From the NCBI GenBank assembly GCA_021823625.1, contig JAKANS010000049.1, positions 1 to 35,193 on the forward strand: 35,193 nucleotides of DNA, read 5' to 3'. Of the stretch, positions 6,820 through 15,939 are shown in pieces. The position numbers and the translations under genes are program-made. Under the pieces are notes generated by a model. That model saw nothing but the letters and a program-made list of their open reading frames with translations. It was not told where the DNA came from and did not search any database. This DNA is from a bacterium (lineage in GTDB: Bacteria > Verrucomicrobiota > Verrucomicrobiia > Limisphaerales > J093). Each line of letters starts with the position of its first letter. Within the stretch, counting starts at the first letter, position 1.

Positions 6820-8586
6820 ATGAAACTCTCGAAATCGATCCCCTGGTTGGCCACCGCGGCGCTTGCCGTCGCTGCCTCGCTGCCAAGCCGCGCCGAACCC
6901 CCGGTCGAACATGACGCCCGCATGGCCTGGTTCCGCGAGGCGCGGTTCGGGCTGTTCATCCACTGGGGTGTTTATTCTGTGCCCGCCGGCGAGTGGAACG
7001 GTAAGACCAATTACGGCGAGTGGTTCCTCGAGGAAACCAAGATGCCCGTCTCGCAATACGAAAAGTTCGCGCAGCAGTTCAACCCGGTGAAGTTCGACGC
7101 CAAGGCCTGGGTGGCGATGGCCAAGAACGCCGGCATGAAATACATCGTCATCACCAGCAAACACCACGACGGCTTTGGCATGTTCCGGTCCGACCTCACC
7201 GACTGGTGCATCAAATCGACGCCGTTCCAGCGCGACCCGCTGAAGGATCTGTCGGTCGCCTGCCAGGAGGCCGGGATCAAGCTCTGCTTCTACCACTCGA
7301 TCATGGACTGGCACCACCCGGATTGGGGTACGCGCCGCGCCTGGAACGACAAGGCCCCCGCCACCCCGCCCAACATGGACCGCTACGTCGCCTACATGAA
7401 AGGGCAGCTCAAGGAACTGCTCACGCGCTACGGCCCGATCGGCATTCTGTGGTTCGACGGCGAATGGGAATCGCCCTGGACGCACGCGCGTGGCGTGGAT
7501 TTGTACAATTACGTCCGCAGCCTCCAGCCGCAGATCATCATCAACAACCGCGTTGGCAAGGCGCGTTCCGGCATGGCGGGCATGGACAAAGGCGCCGAAC
7601 GCGTCGGCGATTACGGCACGCCCGAACAGGAGATTCCTGCAACCGGTTTCGGCGCGGGCGTCGATTGGGAGTCGTGCATGACCATGAACAACCACTGGGG
7701 CTACAACCAGCATGACCAGAACTGGAAATCGACCACGACCCTCGTCCGCAACCTGATCGACTGCGCCAGCAAAGGTGGCAATTACCTGCTCAACATCGGA
7801 CCGACGGCGGAAGGCCTGTTCCCCGAACCCAGCATCGAGCGCCTCGCCGAGATCGGCGACTGGATGAAGGTGAATCACGAGGCGATCTACGACACCACCG
7901 CCAGTCCGTTCAAGAAGCTGGCCTGGGGCCGCTGCACGCAGAAGCCGGGCAAGCTTTACCTGCACGTGTTCGACTGGCCGGCCGATGGCCGCCTCGTAGT
8001 GCCGCTGGCCAGCGCGGTCAAGGCCGCGTACCTGCTCGCCGCGCCTGCCACGAAATTCACCGTGGACAGTACGGCCGAGGGCAAAGTCGTTCACGTGCCG
8101 GCCGCGTCGCCGACGCCTCATGCCGGCGTGGTGGTGCTTGAAATCGAAGGCGCGCCCAACGTCCTCGCCACTACTGCCGCGATCAAGCAGGCCGGCGACG
8201 GCTCGCTCACTTTGAAGGCTGCGGACGCGGAGTTGGTTGGCCAGCGCATCAAGTTGGAGAGCAAAAACGGTGTGCCGAACATCGGCTACTGGATCGACGC
8301 GCAAGACCGGGCCGAATGGACGGTCAGCATCGCGAAAGCCGGCACGTACGAGGTTGAGGCCGCTTACGCGTGCGCGCCGGATTCGGGTGGCAGCGAATGT
8401 GTCCTGACGCTGGGCGACGCCGAACTCACCGCCACCGTCGAACCCACCGATGGCTGGGATGATTTCCAGACCGTGACGATCGGGCAGGTCACCGTGAGCA
8501 AGCCCGGCACTTACACCGCAGCGGTGAAGGCGCGCTCCAAGCCGGGCCTGGCGGTGGTGAATCTGCGCTCGTTGGTGCTACGCTGA
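6820..8586 (+). CDS. Secreted alpha-L-fucosidase, GH29, with extra C-terminal domain (588 aa)
   Basis: The enzyme hydrolyses terminal alpha-L-fucose from glycans. A signal peptide (MKLSKSIPW then ATAALAVAASLPSRA, likely cleavage after Ala25) sends it out of the cytoplasm. The GH29 barrel covers about residues 30-440: RFGLFIHWG, YGEWF, the substrate-loop motif SKHHDGFGMF (His115/His116), FYHSIMDW, ILWFDGEWE with Asp213 at the position of the family's catalytic nucleophile, and NYLLNIGPTAEG. The general acid is not fixed in position in GH29 and I cannot assign it. Residues about 445-588 form an additional beta-rich module (VGQRIKLESKNGVPNIGYW to the end) that looks like a carbohydrate-binding or cell-attachment domain. 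It lies just upstream of the type II secretion operon, so it may be exported by it. Confidence 0.93.
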   Translation: MKLSKSIPWLATAALAVAASLPSRAEPPVEHDARMAWFREARFGLFIHWGVYSVPAGEWNGKTNYGEWFLEETKMPVSQYEKFAQQFNPVKFDAKAWVAMAKNAGMKYIVITSKHHDGFGMFRSDLTDWCIKSTPFQRDPLKDLSVACQEAGIKLCFYHSIMDWHHPDWGTRRAWNDKAPATPPNMDRYVAYMKGQLKELLTRYGPIGILWFDGEWESPWTHARGVDLYNYVRSLQPQIIINNRVGKARSGMAGMDKGAERVGDYGTPEQEIPATGFGAGVDWESCMTMNNHWGYNQHDQNWKSTTTLVRNLIDCASKGGNYLLNIGPTAEGLFPEPSIERLAEIGDWMKVNHEAIYDTTASPFKKLAWGRCTQKPGKLYLHVFDWPADGRLVVPLASAVKAAYLLAAPATKFTVDSTAEGKVVHVPAASPTPHAGVVVLEIEGAPNVLATTAAIKQAGDGSLTLKAADAELVGQRIKLESKNGVPNIGYWIDAQDRAEWTVSIAKAGTYEVEAAYACAPDSGGSECVLTLGDAELTATVEPTDGWDDFQTVTIGQVTVSKPGTYTAAVKARSKPGLAVVNLRSLVLR

Positions 8587-8705
8587 GCGGCCAGGACAAC
8601 AGCGGCAGTCCGGCAGGGTCGTGAATGTTCGCCCGGCACGGGGCGTCAACCTCCACCGGATAGACACACGGCGTTACCCCGGCACCGAGTCGGGTGAAGC
8701 CCGTG

Positions 8706-10379
8706 ATGACCATGCGGATCACCGACGTACTCGTTAAGAAGGGACTGCTCACGCGGGAGCAATTGAGCGAGATCCAACGGCTGCAAAAGGCCGAGGGCTT
8801 GCGCATTGATCGCGCGATCGTCCGGCTGGGCTTCCTCACCGAGCGTCAGATGCTCGCGGCGCTGGGAGTGCATCTCGGTCTCAAGGTGGTGGACCTGGCC
8901 GAAATGACCATCGGCCGCGAAGTGCTCCGGTTGCTTCCGCCCAAACTGGTCTTCCGCAAGCGGCTGCTGCCCATCGCCCGGGAGAACGGCGCCATCGAAA
9001 TCGCCACCAGCGATGCGTTTGACATGAGCGCGATGGATGAGGTGCGGTTGCTGACCGGTCTGACCGTGCGGCCGGTGCTGGCGTCGGCCGACGAGATCGA
9101 CAAGCTCATCAAAGCCCATTACGGCGTCGGCGGTGACACCATCGATGAGATGGTGGCCGAAGACGCCGTGAGCGTTTCCGCCGACGGCGCGACGAGCGAG
9201 GACCTCCTCGAGATGGCGCAGGAAGCCAGCGTCATCAAGCTGGTAAACGAGATCATCATCGAGGCCGTGAACGAACGGGCCAGCGACATCCACGTCGAGC
9301 CTTACGAGCACTCGCTGTCGATCCGTTACCGCATCGACGGTGTGTTGCAGGAAGCGTCCTTGCCGCCGCAGATTCATCGCTTCCAGGCCGCGATCATCAG
9401 CCGGCTGAAGATTCTCGCGAACCTCAACATCGCCGAGCGCCGCGTGCCCCAGGACGGCCGCATCGAGTTCAGCGTCGGCGGCCGGCAGATCGACGTGCGC
9501 GTGAGCGTCATTCCGATGCTCTTCGGCGAAGGCATCGTCATGCGGTTGCTGGACAAGGCGAACGTGCTTTTCACGCTCACCCAGTTGGGCATGGACGATG
9601 GCACTTTCGGTCGCTTCCAGGGACTCATCCAGCGCCCGCACGGCATCATCCTGGTGACCGGCCCGACCGGCAGCGGCAAGACGACGACGCTTTACGCCGC
9701 GTTGAACGCCCTCGTCAGCCCGGAAATCAAGGTGCTCACCGTCGAGGATCCGGTGGAGTACCATCTGCACGGGGTCAATCAGATCCCCGTCGATCCGAAC
9801 GTGGGCATGACGTTCGAGCGCGGCCTGCGCGCGATTCTCCGACACGACCCGGACGTGATCATGATCGGCGAAATCCGCGACTTGGAGACCGCCCGGGCGG
9901 CGATTGCCGCGGCGCTGACCGGGCATCTGGTTCTCTCCACGCTCCACACAAACGATGCAGCATCGGCGCCGATGCGCCTCATCGACATGGGCGTGGAATC
10001 CTTCCTGGTCAGCAGCACGTTGATCGGCTCGATGGCCCAGCGCCTGGTCCGCAGAATTTGCCCGAAATGCCAGACCAGTTACGCGCCCGATCCCAAAACG
10101 GTCCCGGACGATTTCGGCGGGCCGCCGGCCGAAGGCTTCCGGCGCGGCACCGGCTGCGAAGCGTGTCGTGGCACCGGCTTTCGCGGGCGGACCGGCCTGT
10201 ACGAATTGCTGGTGATGAACGACGAATTGGCGGACCACATTCTGCACCGGCGCCCGCCCAGCGAACTCATCCAAGCGGGACGCCGCGCGGGATTGCGGCT
10301 GCTGCGCGAGGACGGCTGGCTGAAGGTGCGGCAAGGCGTGACGACCTTGGACGAAGTGGTGACTTGCACCGCGGTCTGA
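8706..10379 (+). CDS. gspE: GspE, type II secretion ATPase (557 aa)
   Basis: This is the cytoplasmic hexameric ATPase that drives pseudopilus assembly. An N-terminal T2SSE_N/MshEN-like domain covers residues 1-150 (ITDVLVKKGLL, LGFLTERQMLAALGVHLGL). The secretion ATPase core follows with Walker A GPTGSGKTTT (Lys324), Walker B IMIGEIRD (Glu389), the His box with LSTLHTNDA, and a tetracysteine zinc motif (Cys452/Cys455 and Cys484/Cys487) ending in GRTGLYELL. The zinc motif and MshEN-type N-terminus occur in both GspE and PilB. The adjacent GspG/K/D genes decide for T2SS. The ATG at 8706 was chosen, with GTG 8694 and ATG 8712 close by. It heads the operon, 119 bp after the fucosidase, with gspF following after 19 bp. 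Confidence 0.95.
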   Translation: MTMRITDVLVKKGLLTREQLSEIQRLQKAEGLRIDRAIVRLGFLTERQMLAALGVHLGLKVVDLAEMTIGREVLRLLPPKLVFRKRLLPIARENGAIEIATSDAFDMSAMDEVRLLTGLTVRPVLASADEIDKLIKAHYGVGGDTIDEMVAEDAVSVSADGATSEDLLEMAQEASVIKLVNEIIIEAVNERASDIHVEPYEHSLSIRYRIDGVLQEASLPPQIHRFQAAIISRLKILANLNIAERRVPQDGRIEFSVGGRQIDVRVSVIPMLFGEGIVMRLLDKANVLFTLTQLGMDDGTFGRFQGLIQRPHGIILVTGPTGSGKTTTLYAALNALVSPEIKVLTVEDPVEYHLHGVNQIPVDPNVGMTFERGLRAILRHDPDVIMIGEIRDLETARAAIAAALTGHLVLSTLHTNDAASAPMRLIDMGVESFLVSSTLIGSMAQRLVRRICPKCQTSYAPDPKTVPDDFGGPPAEGFRRGTGCEACRGTGFRGRTGLYELLVMNDELADHILHRRPPSELIQAGRRAGLRLLREDGWLKVRQGVTTLDEVVTCTAV

Positions 10380-10398
10380 CCGCGAACTGCACCGGCGC

Positions 10399-11601
10399 AT
10401 GGCGGATTTTCATTACGTGGCCAAGACGCCGGCGGGCGACACCGTCACCGGCGTGATCGCGGCGGAGACGGAGGCCTCCGCCTTGCGTGTGCTCGGCGAG
10501 CGGAACCTTTTCCCGTTGACGCTCCGCGATCATTCGAGCGCCGCCCGCCAAAAAACGACCCACCGCCGCGTGCGCACCCGCGATGTGGGCGTCATGTACG
10601 GCCAGCTCGCCGACCTGATCGGGGCTGGCGTGCCGTTGCTGCGGGCGCTGGACTCGCTCATCAAATCGACGGTGAACACGCGGCTGGTCGAGGTTTTGCG
10701 CGAAGTGCGGTCCGCCGTGGCGGATGGCAAGTCGCTCAACGAAGCGTTCCGCGACTTTCCCGAGGTGTTTCCGCCGCTGCACACCGCGATGGTGCAGGCG
10801 GGCGAGCGGGCCAGTTTTCTCGAAGACGTGCTGCGCAGCCTCGCAGGCTTTCTCGAGCGACTGGACGAACTGCGCAGCACAGTGATCGGCTCGATGATCT
10901 ACCCGGCCTTGCTGGCCGCGGTGGGCACGGTGGTTCTCACCGGCGCGCTGCTGTTCTTCGTGCCCCGGTTCGAGCCGCTGCTCGGCGACGCGCCCAAGCC
11001 TTTGCCCACCGAACTGGTCTTTGCCATGAGCCGTGCGCTGCGGAGCTACTGGTATCTCCTGGCGCTGGCGTTCGGCGGGGTGGGGGTGTTGGTCTGGGGC
11101 GGCATTGCCAGCGAGCGCGGGCGGCGGCTGTTCGAAGAATGGCGCCTGCGCATTCCGGTGGTAGGCACGGCGCTGCGGCTGCTGGCCATCACCCGGTTCT
11201 GCCGCATTCTGGGGACGATGCTGGCGAACGGCGTGCCTTTGCTCCAGGCGTTGGCCATCAGCCGCGGGGCAACCGGTTCCCGGCTCATGGCCGACCGGAT
11301 CACGGACGCAATGGAAAACGTCCGTGGCGGCAAGGCCCTGACTGAACCGTTGCGGGTGGGCGGGTTGTTCCCCGAGCAAATCCTGGCGATGATCCGTGTG
11401 GCGGAGGAATCCAACCGGCTCGACAAGGTGCTGCTGACGATCGCCGACACGGTCGAGCGGCGCACGAACCGGCAGGTGGACCAGACCGTGCGTCTGCTGG
11501 AGCCGTTGATTTTGTGTCTGGTGGCGATGGCGATCGGTTTTCTGGCGCTGGGCCTGCTCCTCCCCATTTTCACGATGGCCAGCGCGCTGGGCCGGAGTTG
11601 A
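10399..11601 (+). CDS. gspF: GspF, type II secretion platform protein (400 aa)
   Basis: This is the inner-membrane platform protein that couples the GspE motor to pseudopilin extraction. The N-terminus (MADFHYVAKTPAGDTVTGVI) is the standard GspF start, and two T2SSF cytoplasmic domains follow (about residues 65-190 and 265-390), each with the L-x-x-L-x-x-x-G-V/P-L-L-x-A-L signature (LADLIGAGVPLLRALD, LGTMLANGVPLLQALA). Three membrane segments lie near residues 163-190, 215-238 and 367-393. The length is typical for the family. It begins 19 bp after gspE. A 117-bp gap separates it from gspG, the largest inside the operon, and could hold an internal promoter, though no clear -10/-35 pair is visible. 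Confidence 0.95.
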   Translation: MADFHYVAKTPAGDTVTGVIAAETEASALRVLGERNLFPLTLRDHSSAARQKTTHRRVRTRDVGVMYGQLADLIGAGVPLLRALDSLIKSTVNTRLVEVLREVRSAVADGKSLNEAFRDFPEVFPPLHTAMVQAGERASFLEDVLRSLAGFLERLDELRSTVIGSMIYPALLAAVGTVVLTGALLFFVPRFEPLLGDAPKPLPTELVFAMSRALRSYWYLLALAFGGVGVLVWGGIASERGRRLFEEWRLRIPVVGTALRLLAITRFCRILGTMLANGVPLLQALAISRGATGSRLMADRITDAMENVRGGKALTEPLRVGGLFPEQILAMIRVAEESNRLDKVLLTIADTVERRTNRQVDQTVRLLEPLILCLVAMAIGFLALGLLLPIFTMASALGRS

Positions 11602-11718
11602 GGCCACCGTTCGGCGTCCGGGTCGAATCCGGCGGCGAACCGTCGCGTCGGTTGGACTGGGATGGCCGTTGAATGCCTGTAACTTCGTGGCCGTCTCTAA
11701 CGTCGAGTTCAATAGATT

Positions 11719-12255
11719 ATGACCGTACGCACCCTTGTTCGGAAAGTGGCCCGCCGGGCGCCGCAGCGCGGCTTCACGCTCATCGAGATTCTGCTGGTGA
11801 TCGTGATCATCATGATGCTTGCTGCTGCGCTCGTGACGTTCGTTTTGCCGCAGCAAGCCGGCGCCGAAAAGAACACCACCCGACTGCTGCTGATGCAGGT
11901 GCAGACCTCGCTCGACACTTACCGGATGAATCTCGGTCATTACCCGAGCGAAGAAGAAGGTGGGTTGGGCGCGTTGCTGGTGAAGCCGCAGTTCGAGAAC
12001 GAACAGCTCGGCGAGCGCTGGCAGGGACCTTACCTGAAGCCCGGCACGAAACTGCTCGACGCCTGGGGACACCAGGTGGTTTACGACTTGCAGAACCTCG
12101 CCACCTCCGCGACCGGCGATACCAACGGCATTCCCTACAAGCTTTACTCGCTTGGACCCGACGGCCAGCCCGACACCGACGACGACATTAAACTGGACAC
12201 CACGCAGGACGCGAACACGGATGCCAAGAGCGTTCTCGACTCGAACAAACAATAG
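11719..12255 (+). CDS. gspG: GspG, major pseudopilin (178 aa)
   Basis: This is the main building block of the periplasmic pseudopilus. The prepilin signal RGFTLIEILLVIVIIMMLAA has cleavage after Gly18, Phe+1 and Glu+5. The body holds the GspG landmarks: LDTYRMNLGHYPSEEEGGL, the WQGPYLKPG segment and the C-terminal calcium loop SLGPDGQPDTDDDI, which in GspG binds the stabilising Ca2+. A 25-residue hydrophilic C-terminal extension rich in Asp, Thr and Asn follows the calcium loop. The protein is slightly longer than the usual 140-150 residues. Prepilin peptidase (GspO/PilD) is required for maturation but is not encoded in this window. Confidence 0.95.
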   Translation: MTVRTLVRKVARRAPQRGFTLIEILLVIVIIMMLAAALVTFVLPQQAGAEKNTTRLLLMQVQTSLDTYRMNLGHYPSEEEGGLGALLVKPQFENEQLGERWQGPYLKPGTKLLDAWGHQVVYDLQNLATSATGDTNGIPYKLYSLGPDGQPDTDDDIKLDTTQDANTDAKSVLDSNKQ

Positions 12256-12270
12256 GGGCGCCCAGCCGAG

Positions 12271-13005
12271 ATGCGAACCAAACGACCTCAAGCGGGTTTC
12301 ACCCTCCTCGAGTTGCTCTTGGTGGTGGTGCTGTTGGTGCTGTTCGCGGGCGCCGCGGTCATGAACCTCGCCCCGCTCTGGCAGGGGGCGGCGTTGGACG
12401 AAGGCGTCGGGCAATTCGAGAGCCTCCTGCGGTTCGCCCGCGCCGAGGCCGCCCAACAGGGGCGTCGCGTCCAACTGCAACTCGCCGCCGCTCCGCTGTC
12501 GCCGGAAACGTCGGCGGCCACCGACACGCCGCCGATCCAGCTTCGCTGGGAGCCGCAGCCACTGAGCCAGCCGGGCTTATTCGTGGAAAACCAGTCCACG
12601 GCGCCGCTTGCGCGCTCCGTAAACGAACTGGTTCGCGTCGAAACCGTTCGCCGCCTGGACAGCGTGCCGGCCGCCCCCATTGCGGACGCAACCACCACCA
12701 GCACCGGCTTTCCGGTGCTGACAGGAATGGATCAAAGCCTGGCCGCGACCAACACTGAAACCTGGCCGCCGATCATGTTTTACCCGGATGGCTCGTCGGA
12801 TTCGGCGGTCATCCTCCTGGCCTCCGCGGACAACGCCGATTCGCGGCGGATGCTGGTGCGTTGGAACGGGATCAGCGGGACGGCGGCCCACCACCAAGCC
12901 GAACCGGACGATCTGCCCGGCGGCATGAATGACCCGGCCGGGGCGGCGCAACCGCTCGAACCGGCGTCCGTGGCCCGCTCGGCCTTGGGGCAGGCGGTGC
13001 CTTGA
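12271..13005 (+). CDS. gspH: GspH-like minor pseudopilin (244 aa)
   Basis: The prepilin signal AGFTLLELLLVVVLLVLFAG (cleavage after Gly9, Glu+5) lies near the N-terminus and is followed by an amphipathic helix with FESLLRFARAEAAQQGRRVQL. This F/A-rich helix with R-x-A-x-x-x-x-x-R resembles the GspH/FimT family. The rest is a weakly conserved beta domain including WPPIMFYPDGSSDSAVILL, the G-x-S/F-x-PDG element typical of GspH/FimT C-termini. At 244 residues it is longer than most GspH. It starts 15 bp after gspG. In the pseudopilus GspH joins GspG to the GspI-J-K tip complex. Confidence 0.82.
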   Translation: MRTKRPQAGFTLLELLLVVVLLVLFAGAAVMNLAPLWQGAALDEGVGQFESLLRFARAEAAQQGRRVQLQLAAAPLSPETSAATDTPPIQLRWEPQPLSQPGLFVENQSTAPLARSVNELVRVETVRRLDSVPAAPIADATTTSTGFPVLTGMDQSLAATNTETWPPIMFYPDGSSDSAVILLASADNADSRRMLVRWNGISGTAAHHQAEPDDLPGGMNDPAGAAQPLEPASVARSALGQAVP

Positions 13006-13020
13006 TCCGGTGGAGACGCC

Positions 13021-13536
13021 ATGCAGTCCGTCCGACAGGCTCAGCACGCGCGGCGGCCGGGGACGCGGTCGGTGGCCCGTTCGCGGCGGGGCGCGGTCCT
13101 GTTGGAGGTGATTCTGGCGCTGGCGTTGTTCGTTTTCGCTGCCGCCGTCGTCAGCAACAGTCTGCACTCGGCCGTCGAGCGCACGGCGCGCCTTCACCTC
13201 CAAACCCACGCCTTGGACCTGGCGGTGTCAGTCTTGTCCGAAATTCAGATGGGCGTGCTTCCGCTCACACCAGCCGGGCCGGAACCCTTCGAGGCGCCCT
13301 TCGAACCGTGGACCTGGCAGGTCGAAGTTTCACCTTACTCGTTCGACACCGAGGACGCGTCGGGCCTGCAGCTCGTTTCGGTGGTGGTGCGGAACGAGGG
13401 GGAAAACGCCGTTCAACGGCTCACCCAACTGGTCGCGCCGCTGCCAGCCGCGGAAGGCGTGGACGCCACCGGGGATCCAGGAACGGCGACGACGGGTGGT
13501 GATTCGGCGGCCAGCAGCGACTCCGCACTTCGATGA
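13021..13536 (+). CDS. gspI: GspI-like minor pseudopilin (171 aa)
   Basis: The prepilin-type segment SRRGAVLLEVILALALFVF has Gly at -1 and Glu at +5, but Ala-Val replaces the usual Phe/Met-Thr at +1/+2, and the leader is long and basic (about 30 residues). After it come LHSAVERTARLHLQTHALDL and LSEIQMGVLPLTP, then a short domain with PWTWQVEVSPY, matching GspI in size and layout. The order after gspH and before gspJ supports the name. The C-terminal 30 residues are low-complexity Ala/Gly/Thr/Asp. The start is 15 bp after gspH, and the stop overlaps the gspJ start (ATGA at 13533-13536). GspI initiates the pseudopilus tip complex with GspJ and GspK. Confidence 0.8.
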   Translation: MQSVRQAQHARRPGTRSVARSRRGAVLLEVILALALFVFAAAVVSNSLHSAVERTARLHLQTHALDLAVSVLSEIQMGVLPLTPAGPEPFEAPFEPWTWQVEVSPYSFDTEDASGLQLVSVVVRNEGENAVQRLTQLVAPLPAAEGVDATGDPGTATTGGDSAASSDSALR

Positions 13537-14432
13537 GAGCGACGCCGGCAACCGCCTCCGCCTTGGGGGCTCGCGTTCGACGCCGCGGCTTCACGCTGCT
13601 GGAAGTCATCATGGCTCTCTCCATCGCCCTCGGATTGCTGGCCGTGGTGCTGTTTTTCTATCAGCAAGCTTCGCGACTGCGCGATGCCACGCTCGCCGAC
13701 ACCTCGCGTTTGGCGGCGGTGCGCTTGTGCCTGGACCGGCTCGCCACGGAACTCCGCACCGCCAGCACGCGCCCCGGCACCTTCCGCGGCGGACCGCAGT
13801 CGATCGAATTCGTGCAATGCGACTCCGCCTCGCCTGCGTCGTGGGTGGCCGGCTCGAACACGATCGGGGTCGTCGATCGTTTTCCGGTTCGGCGCATCCG
13901 CTATGCCGGCCGCGCTCTCGACGAAAGCGGGAGCGTGAACGGCAACGTGAGTGGCGTGGATCGCTCGGAAGAGCCGCTGGTCCCGGCCACGCCGGCGGCG
14001 GCTCCCGACGATACGGATTTGGCAGGCGACGAGTCCACCGGCACGAACGCTTTCCCGATGTTGGACACGCTGACCGAGACGAACACCGACCTTGTGTTGG
14101 GCGCCACGAACCAGACCCCGGTTACCACGGTGACGACCGGTGACACGGGCATGTTCATCTCCGAACTGCAATATCTGCGGCTGCGTTATTGGGACGGGAC
14201 GGCCTGGCTCGATTCGTGGACGGCCAGCGGTCTGCCGCGCGGGGTGGAGGTCAGCCTCGCCACCGAAGGGTTGCCAGCCGACGCTGCGCCCGACGCGTTG
14301 CCGAGCGAGTTGTTCCGGCGTGTGATCGCGTTGCCCACTGCTTTGAACGAGGTTGTCCGCGCGGGCGGAGTGTCATCCGAAGATGACGCCGCCGACCGGG
14401 CCGGCTCGGCCACCGACGAGGATGTTCCATGA
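13533..14432 (+). CDS. gspJ: GspJ-like minor pseudopilin (299 aa)
   Basis: The prepilin signal RRRGFTLLEVIMALSIALGL (Gly -1, Glu +5) is followed by an amphipathic helix with LRDATLADTSRLAAVRLCLD RLATEL-type sequence, and then a C-terminal beta domain. Near the end LQYLRLRYWDGTAWLDSW and LPRGVEVSL match the GspJ element in which a W-containing strand pair precedes P-x-x-V-x-L. It is larger than the usual 190-220 residues because of an inserted Asp/Thr/Asn-rich loop in the middle (around residues 135-200). It is coupled by ATGA overlaps to gspI before and gspK after. Confidence 0.82.
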   Translation: MRATPATASALGARVRRRGFTLLEVIMALSIALGLLAVVLFFYQQASRLRDATLADTSRLAAVRLCLDRLATELRTASTRPGTFRGGPQSIEFVQCDSASPASWVAGSNTIGVVDRFPVRRIRYAGRALDESGSVNGNVSGVDRSEEPLVPATPAAAPDDTDLAGDESTGTNAFPMLDTLTETNTDLVLGATNQTPVTTVTTGDTGMFISELQYLRLRYWDGTAWLDSWTASGLPRGVEVSLATEGLPADAAPDALPSELFRRVIALPTALNEVVRAGGVSSEDDAADRAGSATDEDVP

Positions 14433-15928
14433 AGGCGCTCCGGGATCCTCATCGCCACCGGTCGTCGCGCGCCTTCGTGCTGCTCACGGTGCTCGTGGTG
14501 GTGATGTTGAGCTCGATGCTTGCGGTCAGCCTGCTTTTCGCGCTCAAGGCCGATGTCACCGCGCAGACGACGGGCGTGCAGCAAGAGCAAGCCTGGAACG
14601 CGGCGATGAGCGGAGTCACGCGCGCCATCGCTGTGGCGCAAGCCTCAATGCGCGGCCTGCCGGCCTGGCAGGAAAACGCTGCTGCCTTCCAGAACCAGTT
14701 CGTCGTCCAGGATGGCGACGACCAGTGGTATTTCACGGTGTATTCGGCCTCGGATTCGTTCACCGCCGAGATTCGGTACGGACTGACCGACGAATCGGCC
14801 AAGATGAATGTTTACCACACCGATCCGGCGTGGCTCGCGAGTTTGCCACACCTCACCGCCGAACTGGTGCAGGCGTTGTTGCCCGGCTCGGAAGCCTCGG
14901 CTGGCGACGCTGCCACCAACAGCGTTGACGCCTTCGATCGCACCTCCGCGGCCGGCGATAGCAGCCGCACGAACGATGCGACGACTGACGCCCTGACGTC
15001 GCCGGCTGCCTCGCCGACGGTGGCGACGCCGGCGCGCCCCACCGGCCCGGCCGGTTCGCTCGAAGAACTGTTTGCCATTGCCGGGCTGGACCCGCAGTTG
15101 CTTTACGGCGAAGACGCAAATCTGAATCTTCGGCTCGATCCCAACGAAGACGACGGCGACGCCCAATGGCCGCCGGACGATGGCAACGGCCAGTTGGACC
15201 TCGGTCTGCAAGCCGACCTCACCCTCGTCAGCTATGATCGGAACGAGGATGCCGAAGGCAAACCGCGCCTCAACCTGGCCAGTGCCTCGGCCGACGACCT
15301 CGCGCAGTCCGGTCTGCCCCAGATCGCGCGCGACTACCTCGACGCGATGAAACGCGCCGGTCAGACACTCGCGCAGCCGGCGGACCTGCTCGAGGCCGAA
15401 GGCGACTTCAAAGACAAGTCGGGCAAGCCCGTGCATCTCCGCTCCGGCATCGACCGGGAGAACCTGGCGACGCTGCTTGACCGTTGCACTACCACGAACG
15501 CGACCCAACTCGCCGGCTTGCTCAACGTGAACACCGCGTCGCGCGAGGTGCTGGCCGCGATTCCGGCCGTGGGCGAAGCGCTGGCCGACAGCATCATCGC
15601 CACCCGGCAGGGGCTCAGCGCCGACGAAGCCCGGACGCCCGCGTGGCTTTACCGGCGCGGGCTGGTGAGCGCCGACGAGTTCAAGAAACTGGCGCCGCTC
15701 CTGACCACGCGCAGTCTGCAGTTCAGCTTCCGTTGCGTCGGGTACGCCGTGCCCTCCGGGCGATGCCGCGTGCTGAGCGTGGTGGTGGACCTCGCGGCCC
15801 GGCCGGCGCGCATCCTGGCGATCCACGATCTGACCCGCTTCGGTTTTCCCGTGCCGCTCGAAGTTTTGCAGAACGGCGACGCGGGGGCTTCGATGCCGGC
15901 GATGGCGCGGGGTGGCGGCGGCCTTTGA
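14429..15928 (+). CDS. gspK: GspK-like tip pseudopilin (499 aa)
   Basis: This is the largest pseudopilin and caps the pseudopilus. The N-terminal segment SSRAFVLLTVLVVVMLSSML lacks Glu at +5, as is typical for GspK, and has Ala rather than Gly at -1, which is unusual for prepilin peptidase. AWNAAMSGVTRAIAVAQ and DESAKMNVY follow the family's helix and 'D/E-x-x-x-K-x-N-x-N' pattern. The C-terminal half has a helix-hairpin-helix-like element (LLNVNTASREVLAAIPAVG) as in the GspK alpha-domain. Residues 210-265 include an Asp/Asn-rich stretch (LDPNEDDGD, DDGNGQLDLG) that looks calcium-binding and EF-hand-like, and a Thr/Ala/Ser-rich linker precedes it. At 499 aa it is larger than the typical 300-330. 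Confidence 0.85.
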   Translation: MKALRDPHRHRSSRAFVLLTVLVVVMLSSMLAVSLLFALKADVTAQTTGVQQEQAWNAAMSGVTRAIAVAQASMRGLPAWQENAAAFQNQFVVQDGDDQWYFTVYSASDSFTAEIRYGLTDESAKMNVYHTDPAWLASLPHLTAELVQALLPGSEASAGDAATNSVDAFDRTSAAGDSSRTNDATTDALTSPAASPTVATPARPTGPAGSLEELFAIAGLDPQLLYGEDANLNLRLDPNEDDGDAQWPPDDGNGQLDLGLQADLTLVSYDRNEDAEGKPRLNLASASADDLAQSGLPQIARDYLDAMKRAGQTLAQPADLLEAEGDFKDKSGKPVHLRSGIDRENLATLLDRCTTTNATQLAGLLNVNTASREVLAAIPAVGEALADSIIATRQGLSADEARTPAWLYRRGLVSADEFKKLAPLLTTRSLQFSFRCVGYAVPSGRCRVLSVVVDLAARPARILAIHDLTRFGFPVPLEVLQNGDAGASMPAMARGGGGL

Positions 15929-15939
15929 GCAAAGCGAAC

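Noticed and set aside
6610-8304. 564-codon open frame on the minus strand
   Set aside because: It is the antisense shadow of the fucosidase gene. The translation is Arg/Val/Asp/His-rich with no motif, as expected opposite GC-rich codons.
8646-12480. Two very long minus-strand frames (584 and 737 codons) opposite gspE-gspH
   Set aside because: Antisense shadows of clear T2SS genes. No motif, and His/Gln/Arg-rich composition.
15484-15939. Upstream extension of the gspL frame
   Set aside because: It lies entirely within gspK in another frame and encodes no recognisable sequence. The actin-like domain starts after 15940.
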